DNA of 55,390 nt, from NCBI GenBank assembly GCA_030066875.1, contig JASJAS010000004.1:1-55390 (forward strand), read 5' to 3'. Shown here one piece after another: positions 39,996-48,443 of the stretch; the stretch's first letter is position 1; the number at the start of each line of letters is the position of its first letter. The translations under genes were made by a program, and so were the position numbers. This DNA comes from Acidimicrobiia bacterium (GTDB lineage Bacteria; Actinomycetota; Acidimicrobiia; Spongiisociales; UBA5794). The notes beneath the pieces were generated by a model. The model did no database searches. It saw nothing but the letters and a program-made list of their open reading frames with translations, and had not been told where the DNA came from.

Positions 39996-42562
39996 ATCCG
40001 GCCGATCCTCTTGCCGGCAAGAACGCTCTCGGCCCAGGCGGATACCCGGCTACGGTCGATCTTGGAGTTGTGGCGCCTATCGACCGGGAGCGCAGGAACG
40101 GCCAGAACTGCAGCAACATCACATCTGACCGCATCGCGAATGCGATCCGCCAGATCGAGATCGGCCAACCCGGCTCGGCGACCTGGATCGTCCAGCACTG
40201 CAACCACAATGACCTGTTGCGTCCCGGTAGGGCCCACGCCAACGGCTGCAGCCTGGGTAACCCCAGGAATCGACTGGGCCGCATGTTCGATGCCGACCGG
40301 CGTGACCACCCCTGTCGGGGCGGTGATGATGTGGATCAGCCGGCCCTCGATCCAAAGCCGGCCTTCTGTGTCGAGGCGACCCACATCACCGCTGCGGTGC
40401 CAGCCTTCCGGCTGGGCACTGGCTTGCTGCGTCATCCACAGCTTGTCGTAGCGTTCCTTGGTCTGCGGTGCCCGGATGCACACCTCACCGACTATCTCCG
40501 GCTCGGTTGTGAGTTGCTCGGCGGGATTCCCGAAATCATCGAGGGGGCTGATCGCTACTTCTACGCCGGCAACCGTGTGGCCGACGCAGACCCCTTCACC
40601 CTCACCCACCTCGTCGAGTTCTACGAGACCGATGTCGGCCACCGCCAGTGCTTCGGTCATGCCATACGGAGTGTGCAGCTCGGCGTTCGGGATCACCCGT
40701 GACACCTCGCGGAGGAGTTGCGCCGGCACCGGCGCTCCGGCCGACATGACGAGCCGGACGCCGGCAAGCGCGGCTCGCTGGCTGGGGGTGAGCTCGCCTG
40801 CGGTGGCGACGAGGTTCTTGAGGGCAGCCGGTGAGGCAAAGACGAGAGTGGCATCCACTGCCGCCACGGCAGAAGCCAGCGCAGTCGCTTCGAGTGTCCC
40901 CGGCGAGGTCACATCCATGTCGGGCATGACCGAGGTGATACCCAGGCCGGCACCGAACAGGGCGAAAGGACCAAAAGCCGCCACCAGCTTGTCGTCGCGC
41001 TCGACGTCGTACATCGCGGCAATCGCATCGCGCGCCGCCTGCGCTTGGTGGTGCCTGTAGACGACGCCCTTTGCCGGGCCAGTCGCACCGGAGGTGAACA
41101 CTACGGCAGCCACGTCCTCGTCTTCCGGCGGCTCCGGGGTAGCAGCCGCGCCACCTCGCTCGCGAACGTCATCCAGGCTCGCCTCTACGCCGAAGAAGCG
41201 TGCCTGGGTGCTGCCTAGAGGATCCACCGAGATCCGCTTGCCGGGCCAGCCGAATGAGCGGGCCGCGGCAAGGGCCCGCCTCACACCGATGAGGTACGAG
41301 GGCGCAGCGCTCTTCATCGCCTGGGTCAATCCCCGTGCACCAAGCCCGGCATCGGCGATGACAACGACTGCGCCAAGCCGCCAGCACGCATACAGACACA
41401 CCGTCAGGTCGATCCCAGGCGGAACCAGCAGAGCTACCCGCTCTCCCTTCGCCACCCCGTGGGCTGCGAGGCCGGCCGCCACCCGGCTTACGTCCGCCGC
41501 CAGTTCAGCGAAAGTGATCGACCGTTCCGGGGTCGTGCCGTCCATCTCGACAACGGCCAGTTCCCCGTCTCCGCGGCGCCGGTCGATCTCGTGCCAAAGC
41601 TGTGGCCGTTGTAGCCGATCCCGATCCGCTGGCTCGCTCGGCCCGCCCCGATCTGCAATCCACTCGAACACGGGTGCCGAGACGTCCACCTCCTCTGGTA
41701 GCAGATGGCTCGCATTTGGGAAACGGTGTACGACCGCACGGGGAAGGCGTCTCTGGAGATCATGCAAGTACAGGTCGGAGAAGACCGGGTCGGCGGAGCC
41801 CCAGAGCAGCAGCGCCGGGACATCGGCCATGTCGTCGAGCTCAGAAGCGATGGCCTCCAGCACGGACTGGCTGGGATGGTCCGGTTCCAACGGGATGTCG
41901 GCGACGAACGCCCCTATCGCCTGACGGCGAGAGGCGCCGTGGTAGGGAGCGTGGTAGGCGGTGCGTACCGATTTCGAGACTCGCCTTTTGGTCAGCCGCA
42001 GCGTGCCTTCGATGAACCCGCGTGTGCGGACGCACAGCTGGTCGAGGATCGGCTTGCTGCGGGCGAGCCGGATCAACCTCGGAGCGGGCGACCCTTCCGG
42101 TTGGTAGACCGCGGTGTTCATCAGGACGATCCCCGCCAGTTGCGGCCGATGCTGGGCGGCCCAGCCCAGCGAGATTGGGCCGCCCCAGTCGTGTGCCACC
42201 GTAACCACTGGACCGGTGACATCTAGAGCGGCGCTCACCGCGCTGAGGTCGTCGACACGCTGCTGCAAGCGGCGGAGGGTCCCGGTTCTGTCCGAATAGC
42301 CCATGTCGAGATGATCGACGGCGATGACCCTCACATCCGGTGGTGCGCCGGCCAGCATGCCGCGCCACAGGTAGGACCAGGTGGGATTGCCGTGCACACA
42401 CAGCACCGTCAACGTTGGCTCGGCCACCCGGTTGTCGAGGACGTGCCAGGTTCGCTCAACGCCGTCGGCGTCGGTTGCGGTGATGAGGCGCGACCAGCTC
42501 GGTTCGAGACCTTCCAGCCCAACCGGAGGCAGCATTGCCGGTGCGGTTGGGCTAGGACTCAC
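39992..42562 (-). CDS. oleBC: OleBC fusion: beta-lactone decarboxylase fused to beta-lactone synthetase
   Basis: An 856-residue fusion. Residues 1 to about 310 are an alpha/beta hydrolase like haloalkane dehalogenases and OleB (VHGNPTWSYLWRG, nucleophile Asp in VAHDWGGPISLGWAAQHRP, acid in LLWGSADPVF, His in NASHLLPEE). Residues about 315-856 are an AMP-forming enzyme like OleC (VVFTSGATGPAKGVVYRH, TPYGMTEAL, WHRSGDVGRLDTEGRLWIEGR, and a C-terminal lysine region HNSKIDRSRV). In the Ole pathway OleC converts the beta-hydroxy acid to a beta-lactone and OleB removes CO2 to give the cis-alkene. Fused OleBC is known in some actinobacteria such as Micrococcus. GTG 42562 overlaps the oleA stop as GTGA. 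ATG 42535 is an alternative start. Confidence 0.9.
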   Translation of the reverse strand: MSPSPTAPAMLPPVGLEGLEPSWSRLITATDADGVERTWHVLDNRVAEPTLTVLCVHGNPTWSYLWRGMLAGAPPDVRVIAVDHLDMGYSDRTGTLRRLQQRVDDLSAVSAALDVTGPVVTVAHDWGGPISLGWAAQHRPQLAGIVLMNTAVYQPEGSPAPRLIRLARSKPILDQLCVRTRGFIEGTLRLTKRRVSKSVRTAYHAPYHGASRRQAIGAFVADIPLEPDHPSQSVLEAIASELDDMADVPALLLWGSADPVFSDLYLHDLQRRLPRAVVHRFPNASHLLPEEVDVSAPVFEWIADRGGPSEPADRDRLQRPQLWHEIDRRRGDGELAVVEMDGTTPERSITFAELAADVSRVAAGLAAHGVAKGERVALLVPPGIDLTVCLYACWRLGAVVVIADAGLGARGLTQAMKSAAPSYLIGVRRALAAARSFGWPGKRISVDPLGSTQARFFGVEASLDDVRERGGAAATPEPPEDEDVAAVVFTSGATGPAKGVVYRHHQAQAARDAIAAMYDVERDDKLVAAFGPFALFGAGLGITSVMPDMDVTSPGTLEATALASAVAAVDATLVFASPAALKNLVATAGELTPSQRAALAGVRLVMSAGAPVPAQLLREVSRVIPNAELHTPYGMTEALAVADIGLVELDEVGEGEGVCVGHTVAGVEVAISPLDDFGNPAEQLTTEPEIVGEVCIRAPQTKERYDKLWMTQQASAQPEGWHRSGDVGRLDTEGRLWIEGRLIHIITAPTGVVTPVGIEHAAQSIPGVTQAAAVGVGPTGTQQVIVVAVLDDPGRRAGLADLDLADRIRDAVRCDVAAVLAVPALPVDRRHNSKIDRSRVSAWAESVLAGKRIGRI

Positions 42563-43578
42563 CAAACGACTTCTGTACCGGCGGCGTTGATCCCGGAGCC
42601 CATGCCCATCAGGATGACGCGGTCGCCCGCGTCGAGCTTGCCGATCTCGAGAGATAGCGTGATCGGGATGGACGCTGGGCCGACGTTGCCCCGCATCGGG
42701 AAGGTCAGCGGAACCTTGGCCGGATCGATGCCGAGCCGCTCGACGATGAGCGAAGTATGGACTTGAGAGACTTGATGCATGATGTAGCGGTCTGCCTCGA
42801 GCCAGCCCCACTCATCGGCATCCCCCCAAGCCAGTTTCGAGACGTCGAGCCCGGCATCCAGGAGACCTTTGGTGTCGGTCCGCATGCCCTCGAGCGAGCC
42901 GACGCACAGATTGTGGTGACTCGTGTCGGCCCGGGAGATGCCGCCGATCACTTTGTGGCTCCCCGGGTTGTCCGTGTGGCGGCCAATGACGGCAGCGGCG
43001 CCCCCGGAGCCGAGGGTTAGCGTGGCAAACTCGGCAAACAGGTCGGCCATGGTGGCATCGGGGCTAGTCAGCCGCCGCAGGGTCGCTTCTTGCGTGTAGC
43101 GGCTGCCTTCCCCGTCGACGATGAGGGCATAGTTGATCTGGCCGGAGTCGATCATGGAGGCCGCCAGCTGGATGGCATTCATGAAGCCGAGGCAGGCGTT
43201 ACCGAGATCGAAGTTGATGCACCAACTCGGAAGGTCGAGCAGGTGGTGCACGGTCACCGCCGACGAAGGCTCCAGCCGGTCGCGGCAGACGGACGTGTCG
43301 ACGAGAAGCCCGATCTCATCCGGCCGCACTCCGCTGGCTTCGAGCGCCTTCGCCCCCGCCGCCGCGGCCGCTTCGGTGAATGTGTAGTCCTCGGGCCACC
43401 AGCGCCGTTCCTTGATCCCTGCAAGATTCTCGAGAAGCCCCGCCTGTGCCCCGACCCGTTCATAGGTCTCGGCTAGTCGTTCGTCGAACTGGTCGGAGGT
43501 GACTACTTCGGGGGCATCGACGTGGGCAATCGAAACGATGGCGGTGTCTCTGTAGGTGAAGGAGGCGTTGCCGGACAT
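42559..43578 (-). CDS. oleA: OleA, acyl-CoA condensing thiolase-fold enzyme
   Basis: A 339-residue KAS III-like thiolase-superfamily enzyme, the length expected for OleA. The catalytic cysteine is in DLGNACLGFMNAIQLAASMI (near residue 120), the histidine in DRYIMHQVSQVHTSLIVERL and the asparagine in RGNVGPASIPI. It joins two fatty acyl-CoAs head to head to a 2-alkyl-3-ketoacid. The ATG at 43578 was chosen because the family N-terminus begins there. An AGAAAG precedes it. The preceding open frame is read-through. It is first of the ole cluster, and about 100 bp separate it from the DinB-like gene. Confidence 0.92.
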   Translation of the reverse strand: MSGNASFTYRDTAIVSIAHVDAPEVVTSDQFDERLAETYERVGAQAGLLENLAGIKERRWWPEDYTFTEAAAAAGAKALEASGVRPDEIGLLVDTSVCRDRLEPSSAVTVHHLLDLPSWCINFDLGNACLGFMNAIQLAASMIDSGQINYALIVDGEGSRYTQEATLRRLTSPDATMADLFAEFATLTLGSGGAAAVIGRHTDNPGSHKVIGGISRADTSHHNLCVGSLEGMRTDTKGLLDAGLDVSKLAWGDADEWGWLEADRYIMHQVSQVHTSLIVERLGIDPAKVPLTFPMRGNVGPASIPITLSLEIGKLDAGDRVILMGMGSGINAAGTEVVW

Positions 43579-43679
43579 CAGCTTTCTTTCTCTGAGTGTG
43601 GACAGATTCTCGCATGAAACCCGCTCGAATTCCGCATTCTCCCCCGCTCTCCCCTGATTGCGGAGTCGTGGGGTGGGGA

Positions 43680-44189
43680 TCAGTCCATGGGCGGGAGGTA
43701 ACCGGTGGTGCCGTCGAGCTGCTCGCGCAGGATGTCGGCGTGGCCGAGGTGGCGGGCCGTCTCCTCGATCATGTGCACCAGTACCCACCGCAGCGAGCGC
43801 GGATCCTCCAGTTGGCTTCCAACGACGTCGAGGCTGTCGGTCGCCGCGACTACCTCGTTGGCATCCCTGACCGCATCCGTATAGAGCTGCAAGATCGATT
43901 GGATCGAGTCTTCCTCCTCGATTCGCCAATCCGCATCCGGATCCTCCTCAGACCAAGGGAACTCGATATCGGCATCCCCGATGTAGGCGTTGAACCACCA
44001 CTTCTCGACCCAAGCAAGGTGCTTGACAATGCCGAGCAGGCTCGTTCCGGAGTCGACCATCGGTCGTCTTGCCTGCTCTTCGTCTAGCCCCTCGAGCTTC
44101 CACTGGACCATTGCTCGCTGAAAATCGAGAAAAGAGAGCAGGGTGGAGATCTCATTGGCGGTCCTGTGCGGATGGTTGAATGGCAGCAT
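43680..44189 (-). CDS. DinB/DUF664 family protein
   Basis: A 169-residue four-helix-bundle protein: TLLSFLDFQRAMVQWKLEGLDEEQARRP at the N-terminus, LLGIVKHLAWVEKWWFNAYIGD in the middle and SLRWVLVHMIEETARHLGHADILREQLDG at the C-terminus. The two histidines in KHLAWVE and ARHLGHAD form the expected metal triad of the DinB/MST-like superfamily, some of which are thiol-dependent transferases. TAGGTT ends six bases before the ATG (leaderless). It is divergent from the gene at 44223. Confidence 0.9.
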   Translation of the reverse strand: MLPFNHPHRTANEISTLLSFLDFQRAMVQWKLEGLDEEQARRPMVDSGTSLLGIVKHLAWVEKWWFNAYIGDADIEFPWSEEDPDADWRIEEEDSIQSILQLYTDAVRDANEVVAATDSLDVVGSQLEDPRSLRWVLVHMIEETARHLGHADILREQLDGTTGYLPPMD

Positions 44190-44195
44190 GTCGCC

Positions 44196-44217
44196 AACCT
44201 ACACGCCGGCCTACGTT
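44196..44217. promoter_or_regulatory. Back-to-back leaderless -10 boxes
   Basis: Minus-strand TAGGTT (44201-44196) serves the DinB-like gene at 44189 with six bases of spacing, and plus-strand TACGTT (44212-44217) serves the gene at 44223 with five. The starts are only 33 bp apart, so each -35 region would fall in the other gene and the two promoters probably exclude each other. Confidence 0.5.
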
Positions 44218-44222
44218 CGGCC

Positions 44223-44558
44223 ATGACCATCGATGAGCTCCTGGATGAGCACACGACGGAGATTGCTGCGCTGACCCGCCGGCTCCTCGGCCATCTCGCT
44301 GCGGCGACAGACTGGTCGGAGACGCGGGTGTACGCCGGCTGGCACGGCGTCGGCCTCCACCACGTCGACCTTGGCTACGTTGTCGGGATCTTCCCACGAG
44401 CAGACTCGGTCCGCGTTCTGTTTGAACACGGCCACATGCTCGGAGAAGCCCCGTATCTGGACGGGTCCGGTCAGACTCGCTTCGTGGACTTCGAATGCTG
44501 GGACGATGCTCGTCTGGCCACAGTGGATGATCTGCTCGATCGTGCTCTGTCGGTATAG
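44223..44558 (+). CDS. Small DUF1801-like protein, unknown function
   Basis: A 111-residue protein (MTIDELLDEHTTEIAALTRRLLGHL..., HHVDLGYVVGIFPRADSVRVLFEHGHML, QTRFVDFECWDD) with the look of the DUF1801/YdhG-like small domain. The start at 44223 was chosen from the leaderless -10 and because the upstream frame overlaps the divergent gene. It is followed 20 bp later by the LigD-polymerase gene on the same strand. The function cannot be inferred. Confidence 0.7.
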   Translation: MTIDELLDEHTTEIAALTRRLLGHLAAATDWSETRVYAGWHGVGLHHVDLGYVVGIFPRADSVRVLFEHGHMLGEAPYLDGSGQTRFVDFECWDDARLATVDDLLDRALSV

Positions 44559-44578
44559 CTCGCTGCCAGAATCAACAC

Positions 44579-45559
44579 ATGGCTGAAGTCACAGTCGACG
44601 TAGCCGGTGACGAGCTGATCGTCACGCATCCCGAGAAGGTGATGTTCCCTCAGCAAGGTTGGACCAAGCTCGACCTCGTCGAGCATTACCTCACCTGCGT
44701 CGACGGCGCCCTCGCCGGCGTGTTTGGGCGACCGACGATGCTGAAGTGCTTCCCCGGCGGCGTCGGCCAAAAACCCTATTACCGCAAGCGCGCCCCCAAG
44801 TCGGCCGGCGAGAGGTATTTCGTCCAGTTTCCGTCCGGCCGTACAGCCGGTTACTTCGTGCCACGGACCCCCTACGACATCATCTGGATGGCTCAACTCA
44901 ATTGTGTAGACCTCAACCCGTGGCCGAGCCGTGTCGAGCACGTCGAGCACGCCGACGAGCTTCGGATTGATTTAGACCCGACGCCGGAAGCTACGTGGTC
45001 TGATGTGCAGGCGGTCGCTCTCACCGTGCGGGAAACTCTCGCCGACTTTGGTCTCGTTGGGTTTCCCAAGACATCGGGATCGAAGGGCATGCACATCTAT
45101 GTGCGCATCGAGCCCGCATACTCATTTCTCGAAACACGCAAAGCGGCGCTGGCCTTCGGCAGGGAGGTAGAACGGCGTCGTCCCGAAATCGTCACCACGC
45201 AGTGGTGGAAGGAAGACAGACACGGTGTCTTCATCGACTACAACCAGAACAGCCGGGACCGCACCATCGCAAGCGCGTATTCGGTGCGACCAACGGGCTG
45301 GGTTTCCGCCCCGCTCACCTGGGACGAGGTGCCGGTCGCCGAGCTGGCCGACTTCCCGATGGATGCGTTTGCCGCCCGCTACGAACAGCTCGGGGATGTC
45401 ATGGCCGCTATCGATACCGTGTCCTATTCACTCGAGGACCTGCTGGAGCACGCCGCTCGCGACGAAGCCGGCGCCTTGGCGGGCGAGCCTTGGCCAGACA
45501 ACTTCGGCAAGCCACGCGGACGGCGCAGCTGGTGGCCGTTGCCGGATGACGGTCGGTGA
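44579..45559 (+). CDS. Stand-alone LigD-type polymerase (primase-polymerase) domain protein
   Basis: A 326-residue protein covering the archaeo-eukaryotic primase-like PolDom of LigD: THPEKVMFPQQGWTKLDLVEHYL, QLNCVDLNPWPSR, the catalytic DLDPTP (metal-binding aspartates), the nucleotide-binding TSGSKGMHIYV, and the third carboxylate in GVFIDYNQNSRDRT. No ligase or nuclease domain is attached and no Ku gene is in the window. Such proteins synthesise short RNA/DNA patches at breaks or gaps. It may act in end joining with partners elsewhere or in gap repair. The ATG at 44579 fits the family start. Confidence 0.92.
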   Translation: MAEVTVDVAGDELIVTHPEKVMFPQQGWTKLDLVEHYLTCVDGALAGVFGRPTMLKCFPGGVGQKPYYRKRAPKSAGERYFVQFPSGRTAGYFVPRTPYDIIWMAQLNCVDLNPWPSRVEHVEHADELRIDLDPTPEATWSDVQAVALTVRETLADFGLVGFPKTSGSKGMHIYVRIEPAYSFLETRKAALAFGREVERRRPEIVTTQWWKEDRHGVFIDYNQNSRDRTIASAYSVRPTGWVSAPLTWDEVPVAELADFPMDAFAARYEQLGDVMAAIDTVSYSLEDLLEHAARDEAGALAGEPWPDNFGKPRGRRSWWPLPDDGR

Positions 45560-45599
45560 CCGAGTCGGCACGGGACCGGCCCAGCATGCGATAGCCATG

Positions 45600-45605
45600 T
45601 AGATT
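45600..45605 (+). promoter_or_regulatory. Leaderless -10 box of the SDR-SRPBCC gene
   Basis: TAGATT ends six bases before the ATG at 45612. Confidence 0.5.
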
Positions 45606-45611
45606 CAGCGC

Positions 45612-47075
45612 ATGAAGGTCCTGGTCACGGGCGCCACCGGCTACATCGGTGGTCGACTTGTTCCCCGACTCCTCGAACGGGGACACAACGTCCGCTGCAT
45701 GGTGCGAGATTGGGAAAGCCTGACCCTGGATCCCTGGCGCGACCGGGTCGAGGTTGCGACCGCCGATGCGCGCGACCCCGACAGCCTCGACGCTGCCCTC
45801 GACGGCTGCGACGCTGCTTACTTCTTGATTCACTCGATGAAGGGCTCGGGCAGACGTTTCGCTGAAGAGGGCCGACGCACGGCCGAGAACTTCCGTGACG
45901 CTGCCCACCGGGCTGGTGTCGGCAGGATCGTCTACTTGGGCGGTCTCGGCTCCGAGGAGGACGACTTGTCCGAGCACCTGTCAAGTCGCCAAGAGGTGGG
46001 ACAGGTGCTTGCGGCCGGCAGCACGCCGGTCACCGAGTTGAGGGCGGCGGTGATCATCGGATCCGGCTCGTTGTCGTTCGAGATGGTCCGCCACCTCACC
46101 GAGGTCCTCCCGGTTGTGATGACACCTCGCTGGGTCGAGACTCGATGTCAGCCGATCGCCATCCGCGATGTCCTCGAGATCCTCGTTTCGGTCCTTGATG
46201 ATCCCGAACCCGTGAACCGGCTCTACGAGATCGGCGGCCCGGACTGCCTCACCTACCAGGACATGATGGAGATCTATGCCGAGGTCGCGGGCCTGCGCAA
46301 GCGCCTGGTCATACCGCTGCCCGTATTCAGCGCCCGGCTATCGGCGCCGCTGGTCGGACTGGTCACCCCCCTCCCGGTGGACGTCGCACGCCCTCTGATC
46401 GAGAGCCTGCAGAACGACGTCGTCGTTGGCGGGGACTCGCCGCCCGGATTCGAGCCTTCGGGCCTGATCTCGTATCGCGAGGCGCTAGAGCGGGCGCTGT
46501 ACTCGGTATCGCACTCCGAGGTGGAAACAAGATGGTCTGACGCGCTGACGGCTCCAGGAGCGCCCCTTCCGGGAGATCCTGCATGGGCCGGGGCTCATAT
46601 GCTGACAGATCGGCGGGTCGCCAACTCGAGGGCTCGCTCTGAAGATGTGTTCTGGGCTGTAACTCGCATCGGCGGCGATGTCGGTTACTACGCCATGAAC
46701 TGGGCTTGGACGATACGGGGCTGGATCGATCAGCTCTTTGGCGGCGTGGGTCTGCGGAGGGGTAGGCGCCACCCCGAGGAGCTTCGCCCAGGAGAATCGC
46801 TGGATTTCTTCCGGGTTGCCGAGATAGAGCCGCACCGCGGCCGCTTGCTGCTGCAGGCCGAGATGAAGGTACCCGGTACTGCATGGTTGGAGTGGTGGGC
46901 AGAGCCGGTCGACGGCGGCTCTCGCCTCACCCAGACCGCCTGGTTCGTCCCACGAGGGCTCCTCGGCCGGATCTACTGGTGGGGACTGCTCCCGTTCCAT
47001 GCGCCGATCTGGCGGTTGATGGTGAGACGGATGGTCGGTGCGGCCGAGCGACGAACGGCAATCGAGGATCGATAG
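45612..47075 (+). CDS. NAD(P)-binding SDR fused to SRPBCC (DUF2867-type) domain
   Basis: A 487-residue two-domain protein. Residues 1 to about 290 are an atypical extended SDR (VLVTGATGYIGGRLVPRLLERGHNVRCMVRDWESL, YFLIHSMKGSGRRFAEEGRRTAENF). The remainder (DVFWAVTRIGGDVGYYAMNWAWTIRGWIDQLFGGVGLRRGRRHPEELRPGESLDFFRV and RLTQTAWFVPRGLLGRIYWW) is a START-like lipid- or hydrophobe-binding domain. The architecture is common in actinobacteria and of unknown substrate. A leaderless promoter precedes it. Confidence 0.85.
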   Translation: MKVLVTGATGYIGGRLVPRLLERGHNVRCMVRDWESLTLDPWRDRVEVATADARDPDSLDAALDGCDAAYFLIHSMKGSGRRFAEEGRRTAENFRDAAHRAGVGRIVYLGGLGSEEDDLSEHLSSRQEVGQVLAAGSTPVTELRAAVIIGSGSLSFEMVRHLTEVLPVVMTPRWVETRCQPIAIRDVLEILVSVLDDPEPVNRLYEIGGPDCLTYQDMMEIYAEVAGLRKRLVIPLPVFSARLSAPLVGLVTPLPVDVARPLIESLQNDVVVGGDSPPGFEPSGLISYREALERALYSVSHSEVETRWSDALTAPGAPLPGDPAWAGAHMLTDRRVANSRARSEDVFWAVTRIGGDVGYYAMNWAWTIRGWIDQLFGGVGLRRGRRHPEELRPGESLDFFRVAEIEPHRGRLLLQAEMKVPGTAWLEWWAEPVDGGSRLTQTAWFVPRGLLGRIYWWGLLPFHAPIWRLMVRRMVGAAERRTAIEDR

Positions 47076-47124
47076 ACACCCCGGTTTCGCAACGAGAACC
47101 TGCGGTGATTGCCGTCGGCGGCGC

Positions 47125-47130
47125 TAGCGT
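47125..47130 (+). promoter_or_regulatory. Leaderless -10 box of the glyoxalase-like gene
   Basis: TAGCGT ends seven bases before the ATG at 47138, which decides that start in a much longer open frame. Confidence 0.45.
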
Positions 47131-47137
47131 CAGATCC

Positions 47138-47500
47138 ATGATCGACGGACTTGCCGGTGTGCTCGTCTTCACAAGCAAGGATCGCTTCCCGGAGATGAGG
47201 GACTTCTATGTCGATGTGCTGGGCTTGACGCCGCGTTCGGATCGGTTCGGATTCGTGAACTTCGAATTCGGCACGCAGCGGCTGACCGTCGCCGTCCATT
47301 CAGAGCTCGCCGAAGCCAACCGCGACCCGTTGCACATAATGATCAACCTCCGGTGTAACGATGTGGAGTCTGCGTATGCGGCTGCCATGGAACGCGGTGC
47401 CGCGGCCCTGCGACCTCCCCAGTCCGAGAAATGGGGCGGAAAGATTGCCACGCTGCAGGACCCTGACGGCAACATCGTGCAACTGATGCAACTGCCCTAG
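47138..47500 (+). CDS. VOC-superfamily (glyoxalase/bleomycin-resistance-like) protein
   Basis: A 120-residue protein with two beta-alpha-beta-beta-beta units: MRDFYVDVLGLTPRSDRFGFVNFEFGTQRLTVAVHS and HIMINLRCNDVESAYAAAMERGAAALRPPQSEKWGGKIATLQDPDGNIVQLMQ. The closing DPDGN.VQL is the classic VOC end. Only some of the usual metal ligands (a glutamate in the first unit, a histidine in HIMI) are present, so enzymatic activity is uncertain. It is a short single gene after the SDR-SRPBCC gene. Confidence 0.88.
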   Translation: MIDGLAGVLVFTSKDRFPEMRDFYVDVLGLTPRSDRFGFVNFEFGTQRLTVAVHSELAEANRDPLHIMINLRCNDVESAYAAAMERGAAALRPPQSEKWGGKIATLQDPDGNIVQLMQLP

Positions 47501-47549
47501 GCGCTCATCGCATAAAGTTGGGAAGCGGACCTCGACCAAGGATCAGACG

Positions 47550-48104
47550 TTGGCATCACGCGCGAATTGGCGGCTCGCCGTGCTGGTGATTGTGCTGTTG
47601 AGCGCCGGATGCTCCGATAGCGGCAGCGAACCAAGCACGACGACGGAAACCCAATCGGACCTGGAGACCGGCATGCAGCTCACATCCACCGCATTCAGCA
47701 ACGAAGAAGCAATTCCGGAGCGCTACACCTGTGACGGAGCCGACATCTCCCCTCCCCTGCGCATCACCGGTATACCCGCAGCTACCGAGGCCATGGTTCT
47801 CCTGATGGATGACCCTGATGCCCCGGTCGGCGTATGGGATCACTGGGTCGCCTATGACATCGAGCCTCGCGAGGAGATCCCGGAGGACGTACCGTCGCTG
47901 GGCACCGCGGGTGTCAACTCATGGGAGCGTCCCGGGTACGGCGGACCATGTCCTCCCGGGGGGACTCATCGCTACTTCTTCAACGTGTTTGCCCTCGATA
48001 GCCAACTCGGCCTGGCAGCGGGTGCGACCAAGGCTGACGTACTCACCGCGCTCGAAGGCCACGTGCTGGCGCAGGCAACCTTGATGGGGCTCTACACCCG
48101 CTGA
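47550..48104 (+). CDS. YbhB/YbcL (PEBP)-family lipoprotein
   Basis: A 184-residue secreted lipoprotein (VLLSAGC lipobox near residue 21, then a Ser/Thr linker). It has the phosphatidylethanolamine-binding-protein-like domain: LTSTAFSNEEAIPERYTCDGADISPPLRI, LLMDDPDAPVGVWDHWVAYDI, and PGYGGPCPPGGTHRYFFNVFALD. The DPDAP and GPCPP.GTHRY blocks form the ligand pocket. TTG start at 47550 follows AAGGATC. It is likely a periplasmic or surface protein of unknown ligand. Confidence 0.9.
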   Translation: MASRANWRLAVLVIVLLSAGCSDSGSEPSTTTETQSDLETGMQLTSTAFSNEEAIPERYTCDGADISPPLRITGIPAATEAMVLLMDDPDAPVGVWDHWVAYDIEPREEIPEDVPSLGTAGVNSWERPGYGGPCPPGGTHRYFFNVFALDSQLGLAAGATKADVLTALEGHVLAQATLMGLYTR

Positions 48105-48119
48105 GCGTGCAGCTTCCGG

Positions 48120-48371
48120 TTACGAGGTCGAAACGTCCTCACTGGCAAGCCGATAGACATCGACCGCAAACGCAATGTTCATGACGAACACCGCGGCAAA
48201 CATGACCCAGTAGAGGTCCGGTTCGGAATCGCGGATGCCGAACTCGACGAAGGTGAGTGTGATTGCGCCAGCCAGCCACAGGAATGCGATGTCCCGCTTG
48301 ACCCCGGCGATCAAGTAGCCGGCACCCGGAAGGAAGAAGTTTGCCAACGCGGCCCACCTTGCCCTGTTCAT
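48120..48371 (-). CDS. Small membrane protein, about 83 residues
   Basis: Three hydrophobic segments (about 10-24, 28-44 and 54-72) in a protein beginning MNRARWAALANFFLPGAGYLIAG, a pattern seen in small TM2-like or DUF5683-like proteins. The start at 48371 follows GGAGGTAGCG, the strongest ribosome-binding site nearby. It is divergent from the AraC regulator gene and may be its target. Confidence 0.7.
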   Translation of the reverse strand: MNRARWAALANFFLPGAGYLIAGVKRDIAFLWLAGAITLTFVEFGIRDSEPDLYWVMFAAVFVMNIAFAVDVYRLASEDVSTS

Positions 48372-48443
48372 CGCTACCTCCAAGTTTCTATTGCTTGTGC
48401 CCTGACGGCAACCTAGTCTGTACCTAGAGACGATGACATACCT

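Noticed and set aside
41094-41924. 276-residue Ser/Arg/Ala-rich plus-strand frame within oleBC
   Set aside because: It is an antisense shadow with skewed composition. OleBC has continuous homology across it.
41700-42562. First half of the ole fusion considered as a haloalkane dehalogenase
   Set aside because: The fold and motifs match, but fusion to an OleC-like ligase and placement between oleA and oleD fit OleB.
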